Assembly: GCA_951812795.1 (NCBI GenBank)
Contig: OX638325.1
Location: 2,442,277 to 2,506,276, forward strand
Reading direction: 5' to 3'
Length of the DNA stretch: 64,000 nucleotides
DNA from: an uncultured Dehalococcoidia bacterium
GTDB taxonomy: Bacteria; Chloroflexota; Dehalococcoidia; Lucifugimonadales; Lucifugimonadaceae
A program made the translations under genes and the position numbers. Below the pieces are notes generated by a model that had not been told where the DNA came from, ran no database searches, and was given only the letters and a program-made list of their open reading frames with translations. The first letter of the stretch is position 1, and the number at the start of each line of letters is the position of its first letter. Shown here piece after piece: positions 42,435 through 51,717 of the stretch.

Positions 42435-43877
42435 TCACGCCGGATTCGACCAATACCGCCCGGGGCCAATGAACTGGGCGGCGGCTATCGGGCCCCAGCT
42501 GCCGCGGGCGTAGGGGTAGAGTTGCGAGGCGAGCTCGGTCTCCCAAGCTTCAACGTAGGGATCGATTACTGCCCACGACAGCTCGATCTCGTCGGCGCGG
42601 GTGAAGAGAGAGGCATCGCCTCCTACTGCGTCGAGCAACAGGCGCTCGTATGCGTCACGCATGCCAACTGGAAAACGGTATTCGAGTTCTTGGGCTTGGG
42701 CGCGTAGCTCTGGCCCTGGGCGTTTGTTGTCGATTGTTAGACGAATCGCTTCGTCCGGCTGAATAACGATCCTCAACATATTGGGAACCAACCCAGACGC
42801 GTCTTCGACATCGAAAATCCGATGCGGAGGTTGGCGGAACTGGATCGCGATCTCGGTGAACTTACTTTTCAACGCCTTGCCTGACCGCATGTAGAACGGG
42901 ACACCTTGCCATCGCCAGTTGTCTACAAAGAGACGCAGCGCACCGTATGTCGAGATCGCCGAGGCCTGCGAGACTCCGTCGTGATCTCGGTAACCGTTGT
43001 ACTGGCCGCGGATCGAGTTAGCCGCGGCTTGTTGGCGATTGGGTCTGCGGACCGCGCTCAACACTTTCGCCTTTTCGTCACGGAGAGAGTTGGCGTGATT
43101 GGTTGCCGGTGGTTCCATCGCGACGAGAGCGAGCAACTGCAGGATGTGGCTCTGGAACATGTCCCTGAGCACGCCCGAGTGCTCGTAGTATGCTGCGCGG
43201 TCGGCGACGTCCAAGTCTTCAAGGACGGAGATCTGGACGTGGTCGATGTAGTTTCGGTTCCAGAGCGGTTCGAATATGGTGTTGCCGAACCGGAATACGA
43301 TCAGGTTCTGAACCGTGTCTTTGCCGAGGTAGTGGTCGATCCGGAACAACTGATGTTCGTTCGCACGAGCATGTATCGCCTCGTTGAGGAGGCGCGCCGA
43401 ATCGAGGTCGGTGCCAAACGGTTTTTCGACAACCAACCGCCTGACGCCATTGGTTTCGTCCAACATGCCGGCATCGCCCAAGGCGTTGACAGTGCCTTCG
43501 TAGAGCGTCGGAGAGAGCGCCAAGTAGTAGATGCGATCGTCTTTCGCTTCGCCGTGAGTGTCGGCGCGGATGTAATCGTCGAGCCGTTTCAGAGAAGCGA
43601 CGTCGTTGGACGACCCTTGGAAATATCTGACTTGATTGGCGAAATCCAACCAGCTTTGCAGGTCCGACTCGTAGTCGTCGGTTGAGACCTCAAAGAGGAG
43701 TCGCCGATAGGATTCATCGGTCAATTCCGAGCGCGCAAACGCGACGAAACGGCAACGCTCGGGCAGTGCTCCGATGGCGTGCAGGTGAAACAGCGCGGGC
43801 GCGAGCTTGCGTTGCGTCAGGTCCCCAGACGCGCCGAAGATGACGATGGTGAACTGTCTTGTTTCGTTATCCGCTAT
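42435..43877 (-). CDS. zwf: Glucose-6-phosphate 1-dehydrogenase, apparent ATA start
   Basis: The enzyme oxidises glucose 6-phosphate to 6-phosphogluconolactone with NADP, the entry to the oxidative pentose-phosphate pathway. The active-site segment RIDHYLGKDTVQN, VVEKPFGTD and a C-terminal ELSWAVIDPYVEAWE are clear. The cofactor motif FTIVIFGASGDLTQRKL lies upstream of the first standard start (TTG at 43724). In frame, no ATG, GTG or TTG precedes it before a TGA; the best start is ATA at 43875-43877, giving ADNETRQFTIV and 480 residues, normal for the family. A repeat abuts this start on its 5' side. Confidence 0.9.
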   Translation of the reverse strand: MADNETRQFTIVIFGASGDLTQRKLAPALFHLHAIGALPERCRFVAFARSELTDESYRRLLFEVSTDDYESDLQSWLDFANQVRYFQGSSNDVASLKRLDDYIRADTHGEAKDDRIYYLALSPTLYEGTVNALGDAGMLDETNGVRRLVVEKPFGTDLDSARLLNEAIHARANEHQLFRIDHYLGKDTVQNLIVFRFGNTIFEPLWNRNYIDHVQISVLEDLDVADRAAYYEHSGVLRDMFQSHILQLLALVAMEPPATNHANSLRDEKAKVLSAVRRPNRQQAAANSIRGQYNGYRDHDGVSQASAISTYGALRLFVDNWRWQGVPFYMRSGKALKSKFTEIAIQFRQPPHRIFDVEDASGLVPNMLRIVIQPDEAIRLTIDNKRPGPELRAQAQELEYRFPVGMRDAYERLLLDAVGGDASLFTRADEIELSWAVIDPYVEAWETELASQLYPYARGSWGPIAAAQFIGPGRYWSNPA

Positions 43878-43881
43878 TGGG

Positions 43882-43924
43882 AGTCACCCTCATCCTAGCC
43901 CTCTCCCATCACGCAGGAGGGGAT
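43882..43924 (-). repeat. GGGAGAGGGCTAGGATGAGGG-type repeat at the zwf/gnd junction
   Basis: Reads on the minus strand CCCCTCCTGCGTGATGGG then AGAGGGCTAGGATGAGGG. It is the same family as the copies at about 20860 (inside valS) and 55890. It fills the space between the gnd stop and the zwf start and so sets the translation context of zwf. Confidence 0.7.
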
Positions 43925-44829
43925 TAAGTGCGTCGTACGCTATGACCGCCGAATGCGTTGCGCATCGCGGCCAGAGCGCGTCCTCCCATTGGGTTGTCTT
44001 GTCGTGATCGGAATCTCATCTGGAGCGCCGCTGTGATGACCGGCGCGGGCACTGCCAACTCGACCGAGGCATCGACCGTCCAACGTCCCTCGCCGGAGTC
44101 CTCGACATAAGACGACAACTGATCCAATCCCGGGTCTTCTTTGAGTTCGTCCGCGGTGAGGTCGAGTAACCACGAACGAATGACGCTGCCGTAGCGCCAG
44201 TTTTCGCAAATCTCGGCGAGATTGAGGCCGAATTCGCTCTTGGCTTCGAGGAGTTCAAGTCCCTCAGCGAAGGCCTGCATCATGCCGTATTCGATGCCGT
44301 TGTGAATCATTTTGACGTAGTGGCCAGAGCCGCTAGGACCGACGTACAGGTTGCCTTCGGATTCCGGTGGAGCGAGAGATTTGAATATCGGTAGATTCCG
44401 TTCGTACGCTTCTTTGTTTCCACCGATGGTCAGGCAGTAACCGTTTTCCAATCCCCAGATTCCACCACTGGTTCCGCTGTCCAACATATCGATGCCGTGT
44501 TTGGCCAATTCTTCTGCTCGACGTATCGATTCCTTGTAGTTTGAGTTCCCACCGTCGATCAGCGTGTCCCCAGCCGACATGAACCCGGCCAACGCGTCAA
44601 CGGTCGATTGGGTGATATCACCGGACGGGACCATCACCCAAACGGTTCGCGGCGTTTCGAGCGCATTCACCAAGTCAGCCAGTGATGATTTGCCGGTTCC
44701 GCCATGAATCTCTAATTCGGCGCGTGCCCCGGCATCTAGATCGAAGCCTACGACTGCGTGGCCGTCTTGCAACAAGCGCCGCGCCATGTTTCCACCCATT
44801 CTGCCAAGTCCAACGATCCCGATTTGCAT
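43924..44829 (-). CDS. gnd: 6-phosphogluconate dehydrogenase, decarboxylating (short form)
   Basis: Converts 6-phosphogluconate to ribulose 5-phosphate and CO2. The 301-residue length marks the short GndA/YqeC type. Motifs are the Rossmann start QIGIVGLGRMGGNMARRL, MVPSGDITQ, LIDGGNSNYKES, DSGTSGGIWGLENGYCL and the catalytic segment VGPSGSGHYVKMIHNGIEY with Lys. It lies directly before zwf in a long minus-strand operon that encodes nearly the whole pentose-phosphate pathway. Confidence 0.95.
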   Translation of the reverse strand: MQIGIVGLGRMGGNMARRLLQDGHAVVGFDLDAGARAELEIHGGTGKSSLADLVNALETPRTVWVMVPSGDITQSTVDALAGFMSAGDTLIDGGNSNYKESIRRAEELAKHGIDMLDSGTSGGIWGLENGYCLTIGGNKEAYERNLPIFKSLAPPESEGNLYVGPSGSGHYVKMIHNGIEYGMMQAFAEGLELLEAKSEFGLNLAEICENWRYGSVIRSWLLDLTADELKEDPGLDQLSSYVEDSGEGRWTVDASVELAVPAPVITAALQMRFRSRQDNPMGGRALAAMRNAFGGHSVRRT

Positions 44830-44840
44830 TGTTTTGCTCC

Positions 44841-45764
44841 TTATACGGATACGCGCTCAACTTGCAACGCTTCTGAAACCGCCGACAACCGGCTGGCAAT
44901 CGCTTCTGCGACTACCTCAACGTCCGCGTTACCGTCGGTAAGCTCGCGCAGACAGGTCATATAGGTTTCGGCACCGATGATGATTTTCGCTTTGCCAGGC
45001 ATTTCTGAAACGACCGTGGTTGCCGATGCGACCGAACGCGGTAGCGAACCAGGTGTGACATTGTCGCCGACCGCGAGCGGGAAGATTGTGTCCAGCGTGA
45101 AACACGGCATCACGTCGGTCCGATCATCGATGTGAGTTCGTGCGCTCAACGTTTCTGCGACGATACGCACCGATGGCAAGTTCATTACCCAGAAATGCGG
45201 GTCTAAGCCGGCATCTTGGAATAGCGAGATGATACGCAGAGCGTTTTCGGAATGTAGCATCGGATCGGGCCACTCGCCCCTCGGTTTTCGGATGTCCCAA
45301 GCGACGGTGGCCTCGAAGGTGTTGGCGAAATCATAGATGCCGATGTGTTTGTCGATCGGAGACATCGACCTCGCGACCTGGCTCGCGTTGCTTGGTGCGC
45401 TGATCTCGCCCATGTCTTGCGCCGCGTTCAGTACCGGTAACAACAAGACATCCGGTTTGAACTTGGTCGTGACTTCGTTCATCTCCTCGATCGCGGCCTC
45501 GAGATAGTTGCGGACATCGAACGCAAACGTCAACATCGTGGGAATGTTGGCTGACAGTGCGCGAAACAAAGAACCCTCGCCAATGTCGGTGTCCAACCAG
45601 ATTAGCGAGTTGGATCGTGGCAGGCCGCCTTGGAACGAGATTTCAAGTGCTTCGATCAACGTGTCGATCAGTCCGACAAGACACGCGCGATCTTCAGGGT
45701 CGGTTCGATCCAGACCTAGGCCGTGCTCAACATTCGTCGCGTTAAGTATGAATTCAGGGTTCAA
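44841..45764 (-). CDS. Uncharacterised pentose-phosphate operon protein, weakly DUF2090/aldolase-like
   Basis: A 307-residue soluble protein between pgi and gnd. I do not recognise it firmly. The segment MLHSENALRIISLFQDAGLD, then PHFWVMNLP, resembles the pattern of DUF2090, the aldolase-like domain of IolC-type proteins (ai.elqdaGvePd.WkieG). The first half (SLIWLDTDIGEGSLFRAL, MLTFAFDVRNYLE, KPDVLLLPVL) would fit strands of a TIM barrel. Its place in the operon suggests a sugar-phosphate substrate or a regulatory partner of zwf, as OpcA is in other lineages, but it does not look like OpcA. Start is TTG. Confidence 0.5.
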   Translation of the reverse strand: MNPEFILNATNVEHGLGLDRTDPEDRACLVGLIDTLIEALEISFQGGLPRSNSLIWLDTDIGEGSLFRALSANIPTMLTFAFDVRNYLEAAIEEMNEVTTKFKPDVLLLPVLNAAQDMGEISAPSNASQVARSMSPIDKHIGIYDFANTFEATVAWDIRKPRGEWPDPMLHSENALRIISLFQDAGLDPHFWVMNLPSVRIVAETLSARTHIDDRTDVMPCFTLDTIFPLAVGDNVTPGSLPRSVASATTVVSEMPGKAKIIIGAETYMTCLRELTDGNADVEVVAEAIASRLSAVSEALQVERVSV

Positions 45765-45792
45765 TATTGCGTTTTCTCATGGGTGACCAAAC

Positions 45793-47349
45793 TCAGGTGA
45801 TCTTGGCGGTGACCGACTTAAGTTCGGATATGACGTTGCCTTCAGTCAGAACAAATTCTGCACGCCGGCCGTTGTCGCGGCAAGCTTGCACATCGCCGAC
45901 TGCTTGTGAATGCAAGAGGTCACCTAAAGAATATGTCTGTCCGGGAACCGCGACGTCAACATCTGTATTCTCGGTGATCGCGAGCAATCGAACCGAATTT
46001 GGACCGCCTTTGTGGAGTTGCCCGGTGGAATGGAGGTAACGAGGGCCGTAACCAAACGTTGTCGCCATTCCCGTTGCATTGCTGATGGCGACTCGCAGTG
46101 CTGAAATCTGGTACGTCAATTCAATCGATTCTGGCAGATAGGCGACGATCGCGACGTAGCCGCCTTCGTCGCCGCTGCTCGTAATTGATAGGACGGCACT
46201 CTCCAAATCCCGTGGCGCTTGGCTGGGTGCAGAGTTGGACTCAAGGGCTGCTCTCGCGAGTTGTTTTGCAGCTTCGACATCGGGTTGGTCGAACGGATAG
46301 ACCCCAATGGCGCACGCGGCTACGGCGGTTGCGAATTCCCATCTGAAGAACTCGCCTGCTATTGAAGCTCGGTCAGGAACGTCGATCCGGTAAGTAGGGT
46401 GGTAGTCGTACGCGGGGTTGGCCGGAAAGTCTTCGCCTTCCAAAGCGATGCAGACGAATTGACGATCATCGCCATATGACTGTTTTGGTAATATCGGCTC
46501 TCCCGCTACCGGAATGAGGCCGCGTCCGTTTTTGCCCGTCGACTCGGCCAACAATTGCTCCAACCAGAGTCCGAGTCGCTCCAAACTTGGCGACATAGCG
46601 AAGGTAACTTTGTCGCGACCGCGCAACGCGTTGGTAGCCATGAAGAACCCGAGTTCGGCGCCCGGATTGCTTGCATCTTCCCGGCGACATCGATCGGCCA
46701 TCGCCAACGCGTTCTGAGTCATATCATCCGTTGGCATGCCGCAGATAGAAGCCGGCAACATACCGAAACCTGACAAAGCGGAAAATCTGCCTCCTACGTT
46801 TGACGGTGTAGGAATATGGAACGCAAACTCTTTATCGGTGGCGCGATGGGCCAAAGGCGTTCCCGGATCTGAAAGGGCGACGAAGTGATTTGCAACATCG
46901 GTTATTCCGGCATCACTCAACGCCGCTCGGAACACGCTCTCAAGCGACAACGGTTCGACAGTTGTGCCCGATTTGCTGGCGACGGCAAAGGTTGCGGTCG
47001 AGATGTCCATCGTCGTAAGCACATTACGGATAGTGACTGGATTGTCGGTATCGAACACATTCAGCTTTGGCGCAGTGTCCGGGAAGACCGAGCTCAACAC
47101 TTCTGGAGTCAGACTGCTCCCACCCATACCCAAGACGTTGAACGAAGTAATTCCTTCCATCGAATCTCGGTGGTCCTGCTCTGCAAATCCGATGCCAGAG
47201 TGCATAGAAGCCGGAAGGTCCAGCCAGCCCGTCCAATCGCCGCCACCACCCGGGGATGGTTCAGGCCAAATCGAATAGTCGCGCGCCCAAATCCGTCGCA
47301 CTATGTCAGCGATGCCGAGGTCGCTCTTGTTGTCAGAGGCCGACGTCAA
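45793..47349 (-). CDS. pgi: Glucose-6-phosphate isomerase (Tal-Pgi type, unfused)
   Basis: Interconverts glucose 6-phosphate and fructose 6-phosphate. The 518-residue protein belongs to the lineage of Pgi found fused to transaldolase in cyanobacteria and Chloroflexota. Landmarks are FNVLGMGGSSLTPEVLS, TFAVASKSGTTVEPLS, NVGGRFSALSGFGMLPA, and a C-terminal GPRYLHSTGQLHKGGPN, with the catalytic Glu and His regions present. Here it is a separate gene 21 bases downstream of tal, so the fusion has either not formed or has split. Confidence 0.93.
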   Translation of the reverse strand: MTSASDNKSDLGIADIVRRIWARDYSIWPEPSPGGGGDWTGWLDLPASMHSGIGFAEQDHRDSMEGITSFNVLGMGGSSLTPEVLSSVFPDTAPKLNVFDTDNPVTIRNVLTTMDISTATFAVASKSGTTVEPLSLESVFRAALSDAGITDVANHFVALSDPGTPLAHRATDKEFAFHIPTPSNVGGRFSALSGFGMLPASICGMPTDDMTQNALAMADRCRREDASNPGAELGFFMATNALRGRDKVTFAMSPSLERLGLWLEQLLAESTGKNGRGLIPVAGEPILPKQSYGDDRQFVCIALEGEDFPANPAYDYHPTYRIDVPDRASIAGEFFRWEFATAVAACAIGVYPFDQPDVEAAKQLARAALESNSAPSQAPRDLESAVLSITSSGDEGGYVAIVAYLPESIELTYQISALRVAISNATGMATTFGYGPRYLHSTGQLHKGGPNSVRLLAITENTDVDVAVPGQTYSLGDLLHSQAVGDVQACRDNGRRAEFVLTEGNVISELKSVTAKIT

Positions 47350-47370
47350 GCTTCACTCATGTTCCGTTGG

Positions 47371-48495
47371 TTATCCGACACTAGCCAAAGCCGAGATCTT
47401 GGCATCGATTCGCGCCATCAAGCTGTCCCAAGAGTCGGCGAATTTCTCGACTCCTTCGACTAACAGTTGGGCGGTAACCGCATCGTACGACACGCCTTCA
47501 TCGGCGAGTTGGGCGAATTGAGCCTCCGCCTCATCGACACCACTTGTCAAGGTTTCAGCGATGGTTCCGGTGTTGAGCACGTCTTGGACCGTCGGCAACG
47601 GCAGTGTGTTGACGGTTCCCGGTCCCAATAGGCTGTCGAAATAGAGCGTCGGCGCGTATTCGGGGTTTTTGACGCTGGTAGATGCCCAAAGCGGACGTTG
47701 CGGTTGGGCTCTGATCGTATCCAGTGAAGCAAAGCGAGAGTTGCCGTCTGATTTGCGGGCGAAGATTCGCTGGTATTCGCGATAAGCCAGTTTAGCGTTT
47801 GCGATGCCGATCTTACCGACCAAATCGCTAGTGTCCGGCAGCTTCTCGTCGGCGAGAGTGTCAACCCGGCTGACGAAGAATGAAGCGACAGATGCGATGC
47901 GCTCCGGCGATCCATTACCGGCGCTAACGTAGTTGGAGATGCCGTCGAGATAGGCGTTAGCGGCGGTGATGTACGCGTCGAGTGAGAAAAGCAACGTGAC
48001 GTTCACATTGATTCCCTCAGAGATCAGGGTAGTGATGGCGGGCGCACCTTCAGGCGTGCCGGGAACCTTGATCATTACATTGGGCCGACCGACCGCTGCC
48101 CACAACCTCCGCGCCTCGGCGACAGTGCGATCGGTGTCATGGGCGAGATGAGGGTTAACCTCGATCGACACGAAGCCGTCGCGTTGATTCAATGCTTCAT
48201 AGGTGGGCAAGAGGATGTCAGCGGCGTCACGAACATCTTCGACTGCGATCCGTTCAAACACAACCTCGGCGGAACTACCGTCCTTGGCATATTCGGCGAG
48301 GCGGTCGTCGTAGACATCGCTGCCGGCGATCGCGCCATCGAAGATCGTCGGGTTGGTGGTGATGCCTCGCAACCCGGCGTCGACCAACGCCTGAATCTCT
48401 CCACCATCAATCATGTCGCGGCTGATCTGATCCAACCAAACTGCCTGCCCAAGTTCCGCGGCTCTCGTGATGTTGTTGTCTTGTCCGTTATTCAT
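47371..48495 (-). CDS. tal: Transaldolase
   Basis: Transfers a dihydroxyacetone unit between sugar phosphates in the non-oxidative pentose-phosphate pathway. The 374-residue length and sequence fit the Tal group that precedes or is fused to Pgi. Motifs are AVWLDQISRDMI, GLRGITTNPTIFDGAI, FVSIEVNPHLAHD, the Schiff-base Lys segment NVMIKVPGTPEGAPA and NVTLLFSLDAY, and LWASTSVKNPEY. It is followed immediately by pgi. Confidence 0.95.
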   Translation of the reverse strand: MNNGQDNNITRAAELGQAVWLDQISRDMIDGGEIQALVDAGLRGITTNPTIFDGAIAGSDVYDDRLAEYAKDGSSAEVVFERIAVEDVRDAADILLPTYEALNQRDGFVSIEVNPHLAHDTDRTVAEARRLWAAVGRPNVMIKVPGTPEGAPAITTLISEGINVNVTLLFSLDAYITAANAYLDGISNYVSAGNGSPERIASVASFFVSRVDTLADEKLPDTSDLVGKIGIANAKLAYREYQRIFARKSDGNSRFASLDTIRAQPQRPLWASTSVKNPEYAPTLYFDSLLGPGTVNTLPLPTVQDVLNTGTIAETLTSGVDEAEAQFAQLADEGVSYDAVTAQLLVEGVEKFADSWDSLMARIDAKISALASVG

Positions 48496-48554
48496 AGCTG
48501 GTGTTTGCCTTGTCCAAGTCGATTTTGGTTACGCTGATCCGATGTGAAATCGTG

Positions 48555-49016
48555 TTATTCGGATGCGAAGTTGGCTTGTTCGATGGCGACTAGTTTGTCT
48601 AGGCGACGCTGAAATCGGACCTCATCGCCCATCGTCGCCGATAGGAAGGCCCGCACTAGCTCGGTTGCGATAGCGTCGCCGACCACTCTCCCGCCGATGC
48701 ACAACACGTTCATGTCATCGTGTACTACGCCTTGTGCAGCCGAGTACGTGTCGTGACAGATCGACGCCCGGACGCCTCGGAATTTATTGGCGGTTACCGC
48801 CGCACCGATACCGCTGCCGCACACGATGATGCCGCGATCGGCATCGCCCTTCATCACCGCTTCGGCGACAGGGGCGGCGCGATCGGGGTAGTCGTCTTCC
48901 GAGTCGTAGGAATGAGCACCGAGATCGAGGACTTGGTGCCCCGCCGATTTGATCGAGGAAATCACTGTCTCGCGCAGGTTAAATCCTGCGTGATCTGCTC
49001 CAACCGCTACTCGCAT
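48555..49016 (-). CDS. rpiB: Ribose 5-phosphate isomerase B
   Basis: Interconverts ribose and ribulose 5-phosphates. RpiB/LacAB family, 153 residues from Met at 49016 (MRVAVGADHAGFNLRE). The active-site Cys is in IIVCGSGIGAAVTANK, and NVLCIGGRVVGDAIA is the other hallmark. The 17 residues ahead of the chosen Met are not conserved in the family. It lies in the pentose-phosphate operon between the hicB-like gene and tal. Confidence 0.95.
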   Translation of the reverse strand: MRVAVGADHAGFNLRETVISSIKSAGHQVLDLGAHSYDSEDDYPDRAAPVAEAVMKGDADRGIIVCGSGIGAAVTANKFRGVRASICHDTYSAAQGVVHDDMNVLCIGGRVVGDAIATELVRAFLSATMGDEVRFQRRLDKLVAIEQANFASE

Positions 49017-49184
49017 AGGTGGTTCAATCCCAAGGCTGCGTCCAAGCACAATCGTCAAGCGTGCCAACTACGCGGTAATGATACAACCGCCGATTTTCAC
49101 TCCCAACAACATTGGAGGCGATCAGGCGACGCGATCCACCGCCTTCGGGAATGAGGCGTCAGTCAGAACAGCGCGCGGCCCATC

Positions 49185-49397
49185 TCAGGCCAACATTAAC
49201 CTCTCGCCCTTTGGTTCCGGGATTGGATCGCCGAACTCACGTGCCGTTTCGACCCAGAGTTCCATGGCCTCGTTGACGTTCTCCAATGCGGTGACGTGCG
49301 ACTCGCCATGAGCAACGCAGCCAAGCAACTCGGGTACCTCAGCAACGAAAACCTGATCCTCGTTGCTCCGGTAAATGATGATTTCGTATTTGTGCAT
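49185..49397 (-). CDS. HicB-like antitoxin-family protein (solitary)
   Basis: A 70-residue HicB-type protein: MHKYEIIIYRSNEDQVFVAE, then VPELLGCVAHGESHVTALENV and a C-terminal helix WVETAREFGDPIPEPKG. This is the partial RNase H fold of HicB antitoxins. Met at 49397 is chosen because the fold begins there. No HicA (double-stranded RNA-binding toxin) gene is recognisable on either side, and it lies between tkt and rpiB. It may be a stand-alone regulator. Confidence 0.82.
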   Translation of the reverse strand: MHKYEIIIYRSNEDQVFVAEVPELLGCVAHGESHVTALENVNEAMELWVETAREFGDPIPEPKGERLMLA

Positions 49398-49523
49398 GAC
49401 TTGCCTACTCGAGACTGTACATCTACGGACTCCACGTCTAGCCAAACAACGTCGGTTCGGAATTCGATCTCGATGGACCCCGTGTATTGGACAGATTACC
49501 TAGCGGAATTGGAACAATGAAGT

Positions 49524-51560
49524 CTAGAGAAGCGAACGCGCTGTTTCGGCTACGTTGTCTACCGTGAAACCCAGATTGGCCATGACGACGTCGCCGGGTG
49601 CTGATGCACCATATCGATCGATTCCGATGGTTGCACCGTCGAATCCGGTGTAGCGTTCCCAACCGATCGTCGTGCCCGCTTCCACGGAGACGCGGGCACG
49701 AACCGATGACGGCAAGACAGATTCTCGGTATTCGTCGGATTCCGCTTGAAACAGCTCCCACGATGGCATCGAAACTGCTCTAGCTGCAATTCCTTCGGAT
49801 TGAAGTTTCAATGCCGCGCCAAGTGCGATCTGAGTTTCCGAACCCGTGCCGATAATGATGACTTCCGGGTCTTTTTCGGTGTCGGCGATAACGTACGCTC
49901 CGCGTTGGACGTAACCGCGGGCGAAACCCTGTCCGCCAATGGCGGGCAGTTGCGGGAGGTTCTGGCGAGTGAGGATGAGCGCGGTCGGACCGGACCGGTT
50001 TTCGATGGCGATTCTCCATGCTTCGAACGTCTCGGCGGCATCGGCTGGCCTAATGACCGTCAGGTTCGGTATCATTCGCAAGCCCATTAACTGCGAAATT
50101 GGTTGGTGCGTGGGACCGTCTTCGCCTAAACCGATCGAGTCATGAGTGAAAATCCATACACAAGGGGCGTGTGAGAGTGCGCCGACTCGGATCGCTGGTC
50201 GAAGATAGTCGGAGAAGATGAGGAATGTAGCCGCGTAGGGTATGACGCCGCCGTGCAGTGCCATGCCGTTGCAGACAGCGCCCATGCCATGTTCCCGGAC
50301 GCCGAAGTGGAGGTTCCGCCCATCTGGCATTTCCGGCGAGAACGATCCACGGCCATCAACCTCGGTGTTGTTCGATTCAGCTAGGTCGGCAGAGCCACCT
50401 ATGAGGCGCGGAATGCTAGGTGTGATCGCGTGCAACGCTGCACCGGAGACTGCCCGGGTGGCGATCGGTCCGTCAATCGAACCGATCAGTCGATTCAAAC
50501 CGTCGTCCCAACCATCCGGCAGCGATCCGCTCAGATCTTGGAGGTAACGATCAGCTAACTCCGGGTATTCCGCTTTGTATGCGTCGAATCGAGCATGCCA
50601 TTCGTTCGACAACGCTTCGCCGCGTTCAACTGCTTTACGCATGTGTTGGTATACATCCGACGGCACGTCGAATGGATCATATTCCCAACCTAGCTGTGCT
50701 CTAGTAGCCGCAACTTCATCACCGCCTAGTGCCTTACCGTGCACGGCGCCAGTGCCGGCAAAGTTTGGACTTCCGAAGCCGATAACTGATCGCACGGTGA
50801 CGAGCGACGGCTTGTCGGGTTCATCGTCGGCTGCGTTAAGGGCATTCACGATGCCGGCCAGATCATTGCCGTCAACCGGTTCGATGATTTGGAAGCCATA
50901 GGCTTCATATCGAGCGGCGACGTCTTCTCGGAACGCTTTGTCGGTGTCGCCTTCGATAGAGATTTGGTTGTCGTCGTAAATGACGATCAGCTTGCCGAGT
51001 TGGAGGGTGCCAGCCAACGACGCCGCTTCTGATGCGACGCCCTCCATCATGTCGCCATCAGAGCAGATGGCGTAGGTTCGATGATTGACGATCTCGTGAC
51101 CGGGACGGTTAAACGTGTTAGCTAGGATCTTCTCAGCGAGAGCAAATCCGACTGCGTTACCCAGACCTTGACCAAGCGGTCCGGTGGTTGCTTCAACGCC
51201 GGCAGTCAGCCCGTATTCCGGGTGTCCGGGTGTTTTGCTGTCCCACTGACGGAAGTCCTTGATTTCGTCAAGAGGTAGGTCGTACCCGGTGAAGTGGAGC
51301 ATCGAATAGAGAAGCATCGATGCATGACCCGCGGAGAGTACGACGCGGTCCCTGTCGGCCCAATCGGGCGTTCCTGGAGCGTGTTTTAGAGCGTGCTGCC
51401 ACAAAGCGTACGCGGTTGGAGCCAAACCCATTGGCGCACCGGGGTGCCCGCTATTCGCCTTCTCGACCGCGTCGATCGAGAGGAAGCGGATGGCATTTAT
51501 CGACCGCCACGCCACATCGCTGTTGACGGCGGATTCGGAGATAGTTTGTACGTTTGACAA
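49524..51560 (-). CDS. tkt: Transketolase
   Basis: A thiamine-diphosphate enzyme that transfers two-carbon units between sugar phosphates. The 678-residue protein has the N-terminal [20 protein letters not shown], the ThDP-Mg motif [20 protein letters not shown] and [11 protein letters not shown], the central segment [20 protein letters not shown] with the catalytic Glu, and [16 protein letters not shown]. It is the first gene of the minus-strand pentose-phosphate operon. Confidence 0.96.
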   Translation of the reverse strand: MSNVQTISESAVNSDVAWRSINAIRFLSIDAVEKANSGHPGAPMGLAPTAYALWQHALKHAPGTPDWADRDRVVLSAGHASMLLYSMLHFTGYDLPLDEIKDFRQWDSKTPGHPEYGLTAGVEATTGPLGQGLGNAVGFALAEKILANTFNRPGHEIVNHRTYAICSDGDMMEGVASEAASLAGTLQLGKLIVIYDDNQISIEGDTDKAFREDVAARYEAYGFQIIEPVDGNDLAGIVNALNAADDEPDKPSLVTVRSVIGFGSPNFAGTGAVHGKALGGDEVAATRAQLGWEYDPFDVPSDVYQHMRKAVERGEALSNEWHARFDAYKAEYPELADRYLQDLSGSLPDGWDDGLNRLIGSIDGPIATRAVSGAALHAITPSIPRLIGGSADLAESNNTEVDGRGSFSPEMPDGRNLHFGVREHGMGAVCNGMALHGGVIPYAATFLIFSDYLRPAIRVGALSHAPCVWIFTHDSIGLGEDGPTHQPISQLMGLRMIPNLTVIRPADAAETFEAWRIAIENRSGPTALILTRQNLPQLPAIGGQGFARGYVQRGAYVIADTEKDPEVIIIGTGSETQIALGAALKLQSEGIAARAVSMPSWELFQAESDEYRESVLPSSVRARVSVEAGTTIGWERYTGFDGATIGIDRYGASAPGDVVMANLGFTVDNVAETARSLL

Positions 51561-51717
51561 GGTGGGGCGGTGTGGGTGTGTTTGCGAATTTCACGCGCCG
51601 AATTGCGGAATCGGCACCCTAAGTGATTCTATTCGGGGAGTGTAGGCATTGAGCGTAAATCTCACTTGTGGCTCATATCGACAAACGACTCCTCGATTTT
51701 GGTAGACGAAGGGTCGC

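Noticed and set aside
43807-44007. Short plus-strand ORF across the zwf/gnd junction
   Set aside because: It is read from the repeat and the opposite strand of gnd.
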